NCBI RefSeq assembly: GCF_004564135.1
Contig: NZ_CP038255.1
Span: 2,715,501 to 2,779,500 of the forward strand
DNA from: Terasakiella sp. SH-1
GTDB lineage: Bacteria; Pseudomonadota; Alphaproteobacteria; Rhodospirillales; Terasakiellaceae
Direction of reading: 5' to 3'
DNA length: 64,000 bases
Below are positions 27,822 through 37,073 of the stretch, piece by piece. Below the pieces are notes generated by a model that was not told the DNA's origin, did not search any database, and saw only the letters and a program-made list of their open reading frames with translations. Position 1 is the first letter of the stretch, and each line of letters starts with the position of its first letter. Made by a program: the position numbers and the translations under genes.

Positions 27822-28348
27822 GCATGAATTTATTGATACAGCATATTTCCCAAAACCCGAAACTGCCCGGTCTTGCGATTTTCCTGATCTGCATCATTGC
27901 GCTGAGTATTGCGTTTTTCGTCGAATATGTTGTCGGAATTGAGCCGTGTATTCTCTGCCTTTATCAGCGAATCCCATATGTTGCGGCAGGCATTTTTGCC
28001 CTTTTTGCCATTATCGCCCCCGCTGGCGGCTTTACCCAGCAAGCGGCTTTGGCAGGGTGTGCTGTCGCCTTTATGGCGGGTTCGGGCACTGCATTTTATC
28101 ATTTTGGTGTAGAAGAACAGTGGTGGGCTGCCAGTTGTAGCGGTGCCCAAGACCTGAACATGAGTCTACAAGACCTTAAAGCCTCCATCATGTCAGAACC
28201 GCTCAAACCCTGCGATCAGAAAGACTGGGTTATGTTGGGCTTGTCGATCACCGTCTACAACACCATCGGCAGTTTGTTTTTAGCAATTGGCAGCTTTACG
28301 AGCCTGCATATCATCCGTAAACTAAAAGAACATTCCCTTAACCAATAA
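27812..28348 (+). CDS. Disulfide bond formation protein DsbB-like
   Basis: 178 residues, four membrane segments. The quinone-proximal cysteine pair is in EPCILCLYQR and the periplasmic pair is Cys in AASCSGAQ and KPCDQK, as in DsbB, which reoxidises DsbA and passes electrons to ubiquinone. Starts at ATG 27812, overlapping the YqaA-like gene, or at ATG 27824. coq7, a ubiquinone gene, follows within 12 nt, a sensible functional neighbour. Confidence 0.9.
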   Translation: MALSMNLLIQHISQNPKLPGLAIFLICIIALSIAFFVEYVVGIEPCILCLYQRIPYVAAGIFALFAIIAPAGGFTQQAALAGCAVAFMAGSGTAFYHFGVEEQWWAASCSGAQDLNMSLQDLKASIMSEPLKPCDQKDWVMLGLSITVYNTIGSLFLAIGSFTSLHIIRKLKEHSLNQ

Positions 28349-28360
28349 AGAGAAGATGTG

Positions 28361-28909
28361 ATGACCAGCCCTAAAGGACGCATGCCCGGCGATCTCAACC
28401 ATGACCAAATGGTGGACCGCATGATCCGTGTTGATCAGGCCGGAGAATACGGTGCCGTGCGGATTTATAAAGGTCAACTTGCCGTTCTGGGTAAAGGGGA
28501 TAAAAAAGAACTGCTGGACCATATGCTGGATCAGGAAGAAGTGCATCTGGATACCTTCAATAAAATGGCCCGTCAGCGCCGGGTGCGCCCCACCATCTTG
28601 ACGCCTATCTGGCATGCCGCAGGGTTTGCACTGGGCGCAGGAACGGCCCTGATGGGTGAAAAAGCGGCTATGGCCTGCACTGTTGCCGTAGAAGAAACCA
28701 TTGACCAACATTATGCCGACCAAATTGAAGAGCTGGGCGATTCTGAACCTGAACTCAAAGAAACCTTTGCCAAATTCCGCGAAGAAGAGCTGGAACACCG
28801 GGATATCGGATATGAACATGGTGCAGAACAGGCACCCGGCTATGGCCTGTTAACCAAAGCCATCAAGTCTGGTTCAAAAGTCGCTATTTGGATTTCAGAA
28901 AGATTTTAA
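28361..28909 (+). CDS. coq7: 3-demethoxyubiquinol 3-hydroxylase (COQ7 family)
   Basis: 182 residues. Di-iron carboxylate protein of ubiquinone synthesis. The ligand pattern is visible: RVDQAGEYGA at the start, QEEVHLDTF, VEETIDQHY, and EEELEHRDIGYEHGAE with the last Glu/His ligands. ATG 28361 is chosen; a GTG codon precedes it directly. Likely in one transcript with dsbB. Confidence 0.95.
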   Translation: MTSPKGRMPGDLNHDQMVDRMIRVDQAGEYGAVRIYKGQLAVLGKGDKKELLDHMLDQEEVHLDTFNKMARQRRVRPTILTPIWHAAGFALGAGTALMGEKAAMACTVAVEETIDQHYADQIEELGDSEPELKETFAKFREEELEHRDIGYEHGAEQAPGYGLLTKAIKSGSKVAIWISERF

Positions 28910-29012
28910 ATTGCATCAAATTCAATAATATTCAACCATTATTGTATTTAACCATGCTAAATCGGAAAAATATGGTATATTTCGGAAACTAAAAACCAAA
29001 TACCATATTGCC

Positions 29013-31892
29013 GTGATCGACACATTTATCAAATTTGAAAGTCGTAATGTCCTGACAGAACCTCTGCTCAGCGGCAGTTATGACTATAAGCTCGTCCTTG
29101 CTTCCATCTCTCTGGCGATTCTAGCTTCTTACGCCACCTTTGGAATTTCCAAACGCATTCAGGGAACCGACTACGCCAAAAGCAAAACTGTCTGGTATTT
29201 GGCGGGCGCTGTCGTGATGGGGGGCGGCATCTGGGCCATGCATTTTGTCGGCATGCTGGCCTTTCATCTGGAAGTTCCGGTGGCCTACGACATTACCTTG
29301 ACCATTATTTCCATCCTTCCGGCGATTTTGGCAAGTTTTGTCACCCTGCGTACCCTCAGTACAAAAACGTTTAAACCTGCCAAGCTCTTTTATAGCGGGC
29401 TGATGATGGGGGCAGGCATTGGTCTAATGCATTATATGGGCATGGCTGCCATGCTGATGGATGCAGCAATTTATTATGACCCGAAACTTTTCACAGCTTC
29501 AATCTTCGTTGCGGTTATCTTGGCTATTCTGGCCTTATCTTCCCACCATTTCCTTGAACAGGCAAGTTTTTGCAACCTTGCCAAAAGACGTACGATTGTC
29601 AGCGCAATCTTTATGGGGCTTGCCATTTCGGGCATGCATTATACGGCCATGTCTGCAGCTCATTTTTACCCGGACAAATGCGATGTCCCTATTGAAGAGG
29701 CCATGGATGCCACCTTACTTGGGGTTATCGTCTCACTTGGTTCCCTCATGCTGACCTCCATGGCAATTTCATCCACATTGGCGGGCTATTATTTCCAGTC
29801 CATGACACGGCTGAATAAGGAAAAAAACCGCCTCAAGGAAATGCGCATCCAACAGATCAAGCTGTCACAGGCGATGGAACAAAGCCCCTATTCCGTTATG
29901 ATTACCGGCCTGGATGGCCTTATTGAATATGTCAATCCCAGCTTTCTGGAACTCACCGGATACACAGAGGAAGAAGTCATCGGACGCACGCCCAAATTTC
30001 TTCAAACCGGTTATACCCAGCCAACCGATTATCAGGAACTGTGGCAACGCCTGACCAATGGGTATGACTGGTATGGGGAATTTTTAAATAAGAAAAAAGA
30101 TGGCAGCTTGTACTGGGAAAGCGCTTTCATCAGCCCAGTAAAAGATGATGATGGCAAGACGATCAATTATATCGCCATTAAAGAAAACATCACCGATAAG
30201 AAACAAACCGAAGAAGAACTGAAAGAAGCCACAGCTCAAGCCAAAAAGACAGCACAAGAAGAACGCCTTCTTGAACAACTCTTGCGCTTAACCGTGACAG
30301 ACCTGCCCATGGCCGCATACCTGAAAGCCTCTGTTGACCTGTTGCTTAAGGAAATGCCCCTGTTTCGTGTTCAGCAAAAAGGCGTCATCTTTTTGGCTGA
30401 CCCAACAACAGAGACCCTGCACCTCACCTACGCCAAAGGTGTGAATGAAGACCTCAAAACCATTTGCCAGCAAGTTGCTTACGGCCATTGCCTGTGTGGA
30501 AAGGTTGCCCAATCCAAAAAAGAAATGGTTTGCCTGCATGTGGATGAACGCCACGATAACCATCCCAAAGGCATGGTGGAACACGGCCATTTCACCCTAC
30601 CCCTGATGGATAATGATGTCCTGTTGGGGGTGCTCACCATGTATCTGCACCCCGATACTGACGTCAATCTGCACGAACATAATTTCCTCATGCGTATCGG
30701 TGATGTCCTCAGCATCGGGATTGAACGGCGCCACGCCCAAAATGAATTGATTGAAGCCAAGGAAGCTGCAGAAAAAGCAGCAGAAGCCAAATCCCAGTTT
30801 CTGGCGACCATGAGCCACGAAATCCGTACACCGTTAAACGGCATTATCGGCATGACCGCCCTGTTGATGGACACCGGATTAAATGATGAACAAAACAGCA
30901 TCACCCATACCATTCACGAATCCGGTGATATTTTGCTCAACGTCATTAACGATGTACTGGATTTTTCCAAGCTGGATGCCGGACAAATGGATATCGAAAA
31001 GATTCCCTTTAACCTGACAGACCTCTGTAACAGCGTATGCAGAATGCTGGAATTCAAAGCCAGTGAAGCCCAGATCGTTCTTGAAAGAGATTATGAAAAA
31101 TCCCCACAGAATTATCTGGGGGACAGCGGGCGTATTTCACAAATTCTGTTAAATTTAATGGGCAATGCCCTGAAATTCACCCAAGAAGGTCATGTCCGCT
31201 TAAAAGTCTATCAAACTGGTGAAAAAGATCTGATGCGCTTTGAAATCCATGATGATGGGATTGGTATCCCCCATCACAAACAAGACGGATTGTTTGACAG
31301 CTTCACGCAGGTTGATGCCTCCACCTCACGCAAATATGGTGGCACCGGGCTTGGCTTGGCTATTTGTAAAAAACTCACCCAAGCCTTAAACGGAACAATC
31401 GGTGTCATCAGTGAAGAGGGTAAAGGGAGCCTGTTCTGGTTTGAAATCCCCCTACCCATACATACTAAACCAGAAAAAAAAGAAACTAAGGCACCTCAGG
31501 ATAAGGTCACACAGCCTCTGCATGCCTTACATATTTTGGTGGCTGAAGATAATCTGATCAATCAGAAGGTTGCCAAAGGCTATCTGGAAAAGCTCGGACA
31601 CCGGGTTGAACTGGCCCATAACGGAAAAGAAGCCGTCGACAAATACCGGAGCTGTGAATATGAGCTGATTTTCATGGACATGCAGATGCCGGAAATGGAC
31701 GGGATCGAAGCCACTCGTCATATCCGTGAGCTAAACCTCTATGAAAAAGAAACGCCAATTATCGCCCTGACCGCCAACGCCAGCCGTCAGGATGAAGAAG
31801 CTTGCCTGAAAGCTGGCATGAACGATTTCCTAACCAAACCGATGACAGTGGATAAATTACAACAAATCCTGTCCTCCCATTTTAGGGCCTAA
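29013..31892 (+). CDS. MHYT-PAS-GAF hybrid sensor histidine kinase with receiver
   Basis: 959 residues. An MHYT membrane sensor of seven helices (about 25-255) shows [22 protein letters not shown] and [11 protein letters not shown], sites thought to bind metal and sense O2, CO or NO. A PAS domain follows (about 285-400, [18 protein letters not shown]), then a GAF domain (about 425-570), a coiled linker, HisKA with phospho-acceptor His602 ([15 protein letters not shown]), HATPase ([18 protein letters not shown]) and a receiver with Asp889 ([11 protein letters not shown]) and KP near the end. Start GTG 29013. It lies alone; no partner regulator is adjacent. A strong terminator follows. Confidence 0.93.
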   Translation: MIDTFIKFESRNVLTEPLLSGSYDYKLVLASISLAILASYATFGISKRIQGTDYAKSKTVWYLAGAVVMGGGIWAMHFVGMLAFHLEVPVAYDITLTIISILPAILASFVTLRTLSTKTFKPAKLFYSGLMMGAGIGLMHYMGMAAMLMDAAIYYDPKLFTASIFVAVILAILALSSHHFLEQASFCNLAKRRTIVSAIFMGLAISGMHYTAMSAAHFYPDKCDVPIEEAMDATLLGVIVSLGSLMLTSMAISSTLAGYYFQSMTRLNKEKNRLKEMRIQQIKLSQAMEQSPYSVMITGLDGLIEYVNPSFLELTGYTEEEVIGRTPKFLQTGYTQPTDYQELWQRLTNGYDWYGEFLNKKKDGSLYWESAFISPVKDDDGKTINYIAIKENITDKKQTEEELKEATAQAKKTAQEERLLEQLLRLTVTDLPMAAYLKASVDLLLKEMPLFRVQQKGVIFLADPTTETLHLTYAKGVNEDLKTICQQVAYGHCLCGKVAQSKKEMVCLHVDERHDNHPKGMVEHGHFTLPLMDNDVLLGVLTMYLHPDTDVNLHEHNFLMRIGDVLSIGIERRHAQNELIEAKEAAEKAAEAKSQFLATMSHEIRTPLNGIIGMTALLMDTGLNDEQNSITHTIHESGDILLNVINDVLDFSKLDAGQMDIEKIPFNLTDLCNSVCRMLEFKASEAQIVLERDYEKSPQNYLGDSGRISQILLNLMGNALKFTQEGHVRLKVYQTGEKDLMRFEIHDDGIGIPHHKQDGLFDSFTQVDASTSRKYGGTGLGLAICKKLTQALNGTIGVISEEGKGSLFWFEIPLPIHTKPEKKETKAPQDKVTQPLHALHILVAEDNLINQKVAKGYLEKLGHRVELAHNGKEAVDKYRSCEYELIFMDMQMPEMDGIEATRHIRELNLYEKETPIIALTANASRQDEEACLKAGMNDFLTKPMTVDKLQQILSSHFRA

Positions 31893-31905
31893 ACTCATAA
31901 AATAA

Positions 31906-31948
31906 AAACGCCCCTTCGCAGATGGGAGGTTTGCGAAGGGGCGTTTTC
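31906..31948. terminator. Bidirectional rho-independent terminator
   Basis: Perfect 15-bp arms AAAACGCCCCTTCGC / GCGAAGGGGCGTTTT around a 13-nt loop. It ends the hybrid kinase transcript (+) and the small gene at 32006 (-). Confidence 0.93.
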
Positions 31949-32005
31949 GGCCGGGACATCCTCAAGAAAGAGAATGTCAACCTTGGGAGGCTATCTACAG
32001 CTTTT

Positions 32006-32194
32006 TTAAGACGAATGTGCCAGCTTGGAATGATCAGAAACATTCAAGTGCAATTGTTTAAAGACCCAGGCACCCATGCTACCAAAAAAGCTCCAAGCTG
32101 CTTCAGAACGCAAACGGTGAGCGCGCTGCATGGCAACCTTAATATCGCGTTGTGTGATGGGAGCTGCTTCTAAAATCATATATTCTTTGTTCAT
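32006..32194 (-). CDS. Small protein (62 aa), unknown
   Basis: AGGAGAAG lies 5-6 nt before ATG 32194 and a strong terminator stands past the stop, so this is a translated gene. The segment RDIKVAMQRAHRLRSEAAWSFF is amphipathic and basic. Some alphaproteobacterial small proteins have a similar RSEA motif with no known function. Divergent from the LysR gene with 126 nt between. Confidence 0.7.
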   Translation of the reverse strand: MNKEYMILEAAPITQRDIKVAMQRAHRLRSEAAWSFFGSMGAWVFKQLHLNVSDHSKLAHSS

Positions 32195-32320
32195 GGATCT
32201 TCTCCTACATTATTTCTGTTTCGGCTTTGCTTACCGTGTTGAGAAGAATGTATTTCTTTTCCCATTAAATGATAATATGGTATTTTGTCACACCACTTAT
32301 GAATTTTAGGAATAAATAAA

Positions 32321-33235
32321 ATGAGCAAAGAAAGCCAAATGCATATTTTTGCTCAGGCCGTGAAAGAGGGCAGCTTTTCATCTGCAGCCCGCCATCTTCA
32401 CCTGACCCCCTCAGCTGTCAGCAAACAGATCAGCGCCCTTGAAGATCGTTTGGGCGTGCGTTTACTTAACCGCACCACTCGCAAGCTTAACCTGACAGAA
32501 GCCGGGGCACGTTACCTTGAACATTGTCAGCGTATTCTCAATGATATTGAAAATGCGGAAAGTGAAGTGGGCGGCATGCGCGATGCCCCGCGTGGCATTT
32601 TGCGCGTCAACGCCCCTGTGGTCATGGGTGCACGCCGCATTGCGCCTTTGCTGGTGGAATTTCAGGAACGCTACCCCGAAGTTGAGGTCGAAATGAACTT
32701 GACCGATACCCGCGTTGACTTGCTCGATACCAATGATGATGTCGCCTTGCGTATTGGTGAAGAACTTTACGATTCTTCCATGATTGCGCGTAAAATCTGT
32801 AAATTACGCCGCATTGTTTATGCCTCTCCCCTGTATCTGGAAAAGTTTGGGGAGCCCCAAAAACCGGAAGAACTCTTAAACCATAACTGTATCACATATA
32901 ACGAACCCGATTACCTAAATGACTGGCCCTTTATTAATTGTCCGGGACAAAAGCTCTTGCGCATAAAAGGCAGCTTCATCAGCAATAATGGTGAGGCACA
33001 CCATTATGCCGCCCTACAAGGTCTTGGCATCGCCCGCCTTGCGACTCTGCTGGCCGGTGAGAAAATCAAAAATGGAGAATTGGTCGAAATTTTACGTGAT
33101 TTTGAACCACCTTCCCGACTTTATTTCTGGGCCATGTATCCGCAAAACCGCTACGTCGCCCCTAAACTTCGTGTTTTTATTGATTACCTGTTGGAAAAAC
33201 TCAGCCCCATCCCCCCATGGGACCAGTATGAATGA
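32321..33235 (+). CDS. LysR family transcriptional regulator
   Basis: 304 residues. N-terminal winged HTH: GSFSSAARHLHLTPSAVSKQ then LEDRLGVRLLNRTTRKL; then the periplasmic-binding-like effector domain (GILRVNAPVVMGARRIAPLL, EVEVEMNLTDTRVDLLDTNDD). Matches the CrgA-type LysR group. Possible targets are itself and the divergent 62-residue gene. ATG 32321 with no strong SD. It ends 7 nt before the convergent gene at 33243. Confidence 0.93.
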   Translation: MSKESQMHIFAQAVKEGSFSSAARHLHLTPSAVSKQISALEDRLGVRLLNRTTRKLNLTEAGARYLEHCQRILNDIENAESEVGGMRDAPRGILRVNAPVVMGARRIAPLLVEFQERYPEVEVEMNLTDTRVDLLDTNDDVALRIGEELYDSSMIARKICKLRRIVYASPLYLEKFGEPQKPEELLNHNCITYNEPDYLNDWPFINCPGQKLLRIKGSFISNNGEAHHYAALQGLGIARLATLLAGEKIKNGELVEILRDFEPPSRLYFWAMYPQNRYVAPKLRVFIDYLLEKLSPIPPWDQYE

Positions 33236-33242
33236 AGGCAAC

Positions 33243-33563
33243 TTAAGAGGCACAGTTAAACCAGGCGTCATGCACCACAACCGCCTGGCGTTGCTTTGGC
33301 TGCGCAGCCAGAAAACTGTAAATAGCCGTGACTCTCGGTAGGGCGGGTATGCGTCCAGAGCGTGGTTTTTCTTCAGGAAAAGACATAGCCAAAACAGCAC
33401 CTGTGCCATAGTGGTTATATAACTTTTTAGATTCCCTTCCCTGGCTTGCATCACGTTCAAGCCTCTTGATCAAGACATCAAAAGACATCTCCACATCCTC
33501 AGGGCCATATCCCCGTATCTTTTCCCTTACCTCAGAAGGGACATGCACATCATAGCCACCCAT
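33243..33563 (-). CDS. Unknown 106-residue protein, third gene of IrrE-like operon
   Basis: No family recognised. The chain starts YDVHVPSEVREKIRGYG with a basic amphipathic helix, and near the end has a strand-like RVTAIYSFLAA and AVVVHDAWF. That layout is loosely like RelE/ParE toxins, but I cannot confirm it. The start is 9 nt after the IrrE-like gene's stop, so it is cotranscribed. It ends close to the LysR gene end on the other strand. Confidence 0.6.
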   Translation of the reverse strand: MGGYDVHVPSEVREKIRGYGPEDVEMSFDVLIKRLERDASQGRESKKLYNHYGTGAVLAMSFPEEKPRSGRIPALPRVTAIYSFLAAQPKQRQAVVVHDAWFNCAS

Positions 33564-33572
33564 CCGATACGA

Positions 33573-34313
33573 TCACTCATTTTCTGTTTTCGTAGCGGAT
33601 AAAATTTCATTTATGAGTTCATCCGGTAAGACTGTTTCCGTATCTAGGTCTTCAAAACCATAACACATTTCCAGAATGCGCTGATGATAGACCTTGTTTA
33701 AGACGCGTGAGACATAACGCTCTGGTATTCTGAAAAGTTGCGCAATGACATCATCGGGAATTTCTGTCCCGGCCCCGCGATAACAGACAAAGGCATGGCG
33801 ATAATAGAGAGGGAACAACACTTCAACAGCGGCCATCTCCGCCAGTTCTTCATTGTTCAACGCACGATGAAGGTCCTCATCAAAAATCAAACGGGAAAAT
33901 TCCGCACTTAACCCCAAGGCAAGGCTGGTCAATTCTTTCGCATCAGTGATCCGACTTTGCGCATCATCCAGCAGAATATGCATCAACTCCTTACACGCCG
34001 TAAAACGTCGCCAACAAATATTCTGATTTGCATTAATGTGAATTTTCGCAATCGTTTTTTGCGTTTCCCCGCGCAAGACACGTTCATACATGCCGCGCAC
34101 CCCTTTCACCTGATGGGGGGGAACTGGGGAATTTTCAGAAACCTCGTGGTGATTAGCCAAAGCAGGGGTGATAATGATCTCGATATCATCAATGGCACAA
34201 TGTTTGCGCACCGCCTGCAAAACGCGATTGATCCCAATCGGCTCACGTATAAAGGGTACACCTAAAGAATCGTGTACATCCTGAAGCAATATTTCAAGTT
34301 GATCAAAAAGCAC
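33573..34313 (-). CDS. ImmA/IrrE-like protein with altered metal site
   Basis: 246 residues. The mid-region RRFTACKELMHILLDD aligns with RFTLAHELGHLLLH of ImmA/IrrE metallopeptidases, but the first His of HExxH is Lys. Downstream AEMAAVEVLFP matches the usual AxxLLMP segment and VIAQLFRIPERYVSRVLN the helix that follows. So the fold is probably IrrE-like but zinc binding is doubtful. IrrE proteins usually cleave repressors paired with them; here no helix-turn-helix partner is adjacent. Middle gene of a three-gene minus-strand operon. Confidence 0.65.
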   Translation of the reverse strand: MLFDQLEILLQDVHDSLGVPFIREPIGINRVLQAVRKHCAIDDIEIIITPALANHHEVSENSPVPPHQVKGVRGMYERVLRGETQKTIAKIHINANQNICWRRFTACKELMHILLDDAQSRITDAKELTSLALGLSAEFSRLIFDEDLHRALNNEELAEMAAVEVLFPLYYRHAFVCYRGAGTEIPDDVIAQLFRIPERYVSRVLNKVYHQRILEMCYGFEDLDTETVLPDELINEILSATKTENE

Positions 34314-34329
34314 GTCTGACCTTGGCTAA

Positions 34330-34584
34330 TTATTTGTCTTCACGGACATAGGGCTTCAATTTCTCAATCCAGTCGCCTAAATCAACGGGATCAATATCAT
34401 TGGGAAATTCCTTCAAAATGGGAACATCGCCATTTCGCGCAGCTTCAGATGCAGCAATTACCTTATCAAGGATAACACCAGGCGCTATTGTTTTATCATC
34501 ACCCAGAAAAAGTTTGATATCCTGAACAGTCTCTTTTTCTGAATTAAACAGCTCTTCAAGTTTACCCATTTGGTTCTTTGCCAT
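34330..34584 (-). CDS. Unknown 84-residue protein, first gene of IrrE-like operon
   Basis: 84 residues from ATG 34584, with GGAAG 5-6 nt upstream; a TTG at 34596 is also in frame. Predicted mostly helical: GKLEELFNSEKETVQDIKLFL, DPVDLGDWIEKLKPYV. Acidic, no HTH or other known motif seen. 16 nt separate it from the IrrE-like gene. It lies just downstream of two palindromic operators (34662-34732). Confidence 0.6.
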   Translation of the reverse strand: MAKNQMGKLEELFNSEKETVQDIKLFLGDDKTIAPGVILDKVIAASEAARNGDVPILKEFPNDIDPVDLGDWIEKLKPYVREDK

Positions 34585-34661
34585 CAGTTCTTCCAATTCG
34601 TTCGGACATCCACTTAAGTCAGAGACAACTCAAGGTCAAGGAATTTATCAATACGCGACCC

Positions 34662-34691
34662 AAAATAGAATCATTTCGTTGATTCTATTTT
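34662..34691. promoter_or_regulatory. Operator-like inverted repeat 1
   Basis: Perfect 12-bp arms AAAATAGAATCA / TGATTCTATTTT with a 6-nt spacer. Upstream of the 34584 gene on the minus strand and of the amidase gene on the plus strand. The right arm includes the proposed minus-strand -10 box. Confidence 0.75.
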
Positions 34692-34715
34692 CCGCCGTTT
34701 TTGAGATAGAGTCAA
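34687..34715 (-). promoter_or_regulatory. Candidate promoter of the IrrE-like operon
   Basis: On the minus strand -35 TTGACT (34715-34710) and -10 GAAAAT (34692-34687) are separated by 17 nt. The -35 box lies at the inner edge of inverted repeat 2 and the -10 in inverted repeat 1, so a protein bound at either repeat would block transcription. Confidence 0.5.
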
Positions 34716-34732
34716 CTTTTTAATTCTATTTT
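34703..34732. promoter_or_regulatory. Operator-like inverted repeat 2
   Basis: Arms GAGATAGAGTCA and TAATTCTATTTT with a 6-nt spacer; a diverged copy of repeat 1 (3 differences in the left arm, 1 in the right). The centres of the two repeats are 41 bp apart, about four helical turns. Confidence 0.6.
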
Positions 34733-34786
34733 AAGGCGCATTCAGCTAGGAAAGATCAGCACTTTCCCACTCTCTAAGCCATTTAT

Positions 34787-35437
34787 ATGAACCTTACACA
34801 CGCAATGATTAAAAAAAGTTTACCCACTTCCCTCAAAATGATCGACACCCCCTCCCCTAACTTTGACAAACGCCCGATAGACCTTCCTGTTGATATACTG
34901 ATTCTTCATTACACTGGTATGAAAACAGGCCGCGAAGCACTGGAACGTATGCGCGACCCTGGCGCAGAAGTCAGCGCCCATTATATGATTGAAGAAGACG
35001 GGCGTATTTTCCAACTGGTTAAGGAAGCAGATCGCGCCTGGCATGCCGGTGTCGCCTTCTGGCGTGGGCACAGCAACATCAATGCTCGCTCCATCGGTAT
35101 TGAGATCGTTAACCCCGGCCATGAATGGGGCTATCGCGCTTTCCCGGAAGCCCAACTCACAAGCGTAATTAACTTATGCCAGGACATTTTAAGCCGCCAT
35201 CCTATCGAAGCACGCAACATCATTGGACATAGCGACATTGCCCCCACGCGCAAAACAGACCCCGGCGAACTTTTCCCCTGGCAACGACTAGCAGAAAACG
35301 GCATTGGCCTTTGGCCCTTTGAAGGTGACGTCACACCAGCAAGCTTAAGCCAGTTTGGTTATGATACCTCAAACTGGGAGGCGGCTTTAAGCGCATTTAA
35401 TCGCCATTTTCGTCCGGAAACCTTTCAAACATCTTGA
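34787..35437 (+). CDS. N-acetylmuramoyl-L-alanine amidase, AmpD/AmiD type
   Basis: 216 residues, amidase_2 fold. Zinc ligands can be placed at LHYTGM (His), GHSDIAPTRKTDPGELF (His and Asp) with SAHYMIEEDGRIFQLV and AWHAGVAFWRG as catalytic surroundings. It cleaves the MurNAc-L-Ala bond in peptidoglycan or recycled muropeptides. No signal peptide stands out, so a cytoplasmic recycling role like AmpD is more likely. ATG 34787; several later in-frame ATG codons exist (34805, 34838). RNase P RNA follows directly. Confidence 0.9.
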   Translation: MNLTHAMIKKSLPTSLKMIDTPSPNFDKRPIDLPVDILILHYTGMKTGREALERMRDPGAEVSAHYMIEEDGRIFQLVKEADRAWHAGVAFWRGHSNINARSIGIEIVNPGHEWGYRAFPEAQLTSVINLCQDILSRHPIEARNIIGHSDIAPTRKTDPGELFPWQRLAENGIGLWPFEGDVTPASLSQFGYDTSNWEAALSAFNRHFRPETFQTS

Positions 35438-35439
35438 CC

Positions 35440-35460
35440 CTTAAGCCAATCAGGCTTAAG
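35440..35460. other. Short perfect palindrome between ampD-like gene and rnpB
   Basis: CTTAAGCC / GGCTTAAG around AATCA, starting 3 nt after the amidase stop and ending about 9 nt before rnpB. Could be a terminator stem or part of the rnpB promoter. Confidence 0.45.
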
Positions 35461-35468
35461 CAAACCTC

Positions 35469-35858
<390 letters not shown>

Positions 35859-35928
35859 TCCTTTTCCATGATAATTTTTTGAGAATTATTGATGCAATTG
35901 TATTAAAATAAGTATTTAATATAAAACT

Positions 35929-36194
35929 AGGGTCAGGACCTATTAGTTTACTGAGTTTGGCGGAGCTAGAAATAAAGGTGGATTAGGCATAAAACTCGCC
36001 GCAGTGCCTTCCACTGCAAGAGTTTTATAACACGAGCCACCTTTATTTCTAGCCCGTCCCTTCGGGATTTGTAGAAAATGACGCAAAGGCCACGTCAATG
36101 ACTTTTGAAAGAGAATACTCTTCCTGCAAGTCATTTCCTTGCCTTGCGACATTTTTTACAAACCAAACACAATAAATTAATAGGTCCTGACCCT
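35929..36194. mobile_element. Non-coding MITE-like element with terminal inverted repeats and two nested hairpins
   Basis: 266 bp. The ends AGGGTCAGGACCTATTA are inverted repeats that stay similar over about 32 nt (3 differences). Hairpin 1 has 17-bp perfect arms GCTAGAAATAAAGGTGG (35965-35981) and its complement (36037-36053), with TAAAACTC/GAGTTTTA and GCAGTG/CACTGC nested inside. Hairpin 2 has outer arms at 36068-36090 and 36141-36162, with AATGACTT/AAGTCATT and AAGAG/CTCTT inside. No ORF of note. A solo end copy lies at 22837. No target duplication is clear. Ends of this general type flank elements moved by transposases in trans, but the family is not known to me. Confidence 0.85.
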
Positions 36195-36230
36195 AACAAT
36201 TCCAATTAATTACAAGAGCAGATCACCGCC

Positions 36231-37055
36231 ATGTTCCCCACCAATATCGGCAACCAGCTGTTCCTCAACATCCAAGGGCAAGGTCCTGCCTTGATTTTAC
36301 TGCACAGTTGGTGTGGCTCCCATCTGGAATGGGCAAAGCTTATGCCTGAACTGACCAAGCATTTCACAGTTTATGCCTGGGATGCGCGTGGACATGGCCG
36401 CTCTCAATTGACATCAAAGCCGCCTTACACGCTGGAACATATGGCCGATGACCTGCACGATCTCATCACCGAACAAAATATCAAAAAGCCGATGATTTTG
36501 GGTCATTCCATGGGATGTTTCGTTCTATGGAAATATATTGAGAAATACGGCTCAGATAACATTGCCAAAATCGGCTTGCTTGACCAATCCCCAAAACTTG
36601 TCACAGATGATACGTGGGAACTGGGGATTTACGGCCGTTTTAACGAACGCGACAACAAAATCTTCATCTATTCCATGACCGAAGATTTCAGCGAATGCGT
36701 CCTTAAGCTGGCTGCGTTTGGAAATAACCTGACAACCCGCAAAAAATATGCAGAAAACACAAAAGGGATCAAAGCCACACGCAACTTGCTAAAAGCGTAT
36801 GACCCCAAACCACTGATCGAAATCTGGAAAGAACTGACCGCACAGGATTTTCGCGGATTGCTCAGTCAGCTAACCATGCCTGCTCTGTTGATCTATGGGG
36901 GGAAAAGCAACTATTATGGCCGTTCAACAGCCCAATATGTTGCCGACGAAATCCCCAACAGCACCCTTCATATCTATGAGGATGCGGACCATTCTCCGCA
37001 CCTCAAACAGCCAGACCGTTTTATTGACGATCTCCTGACATTCTATAAAGCATAA
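36231..37055 (+). CDS. Alpha/beta hydrolase
   Basis: 274 residues. Oxyanion region LLHSWCGSHLEW, nucleophile elbow GHSMGC with Ser at about residue 93, acidic residue region after LLIYGGKS, and His in DADHSPHLKQP. No signal peptide, so cytoplasmic. Substrate is not evident. ATG 36231 starts 36 nt after the mobile element. Convergent with the dehydrogenase gene. Confidence 0.9.
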   Translation: MFPTNIGNQLFLNIQGQGPALILLHSWCGSHLEWAKLMPELTKHFTVYAWDARGHGRSQLTSKPPYTLEHMADDLHDLITEQNIKKPMILGHSMGCFVLWKYIEKYGSDNIAKIGLLDQSPKLVTDDTWELGIYGRFNERDNKIFIYSMTEDFSECVLKLAAFGNNLTTRKKYAENTKGIKATRNLLKAYDPKPLIEIWKELTAQDFRGLLSQLTMPALLIYGGKSNYYGRSTAQYVADEIPNSTLHIYEDADHSPHLKQPDRFIDDLLTFYKA

Positions 37056-37073
37056 AAAGGGAGAAAGACTGCC

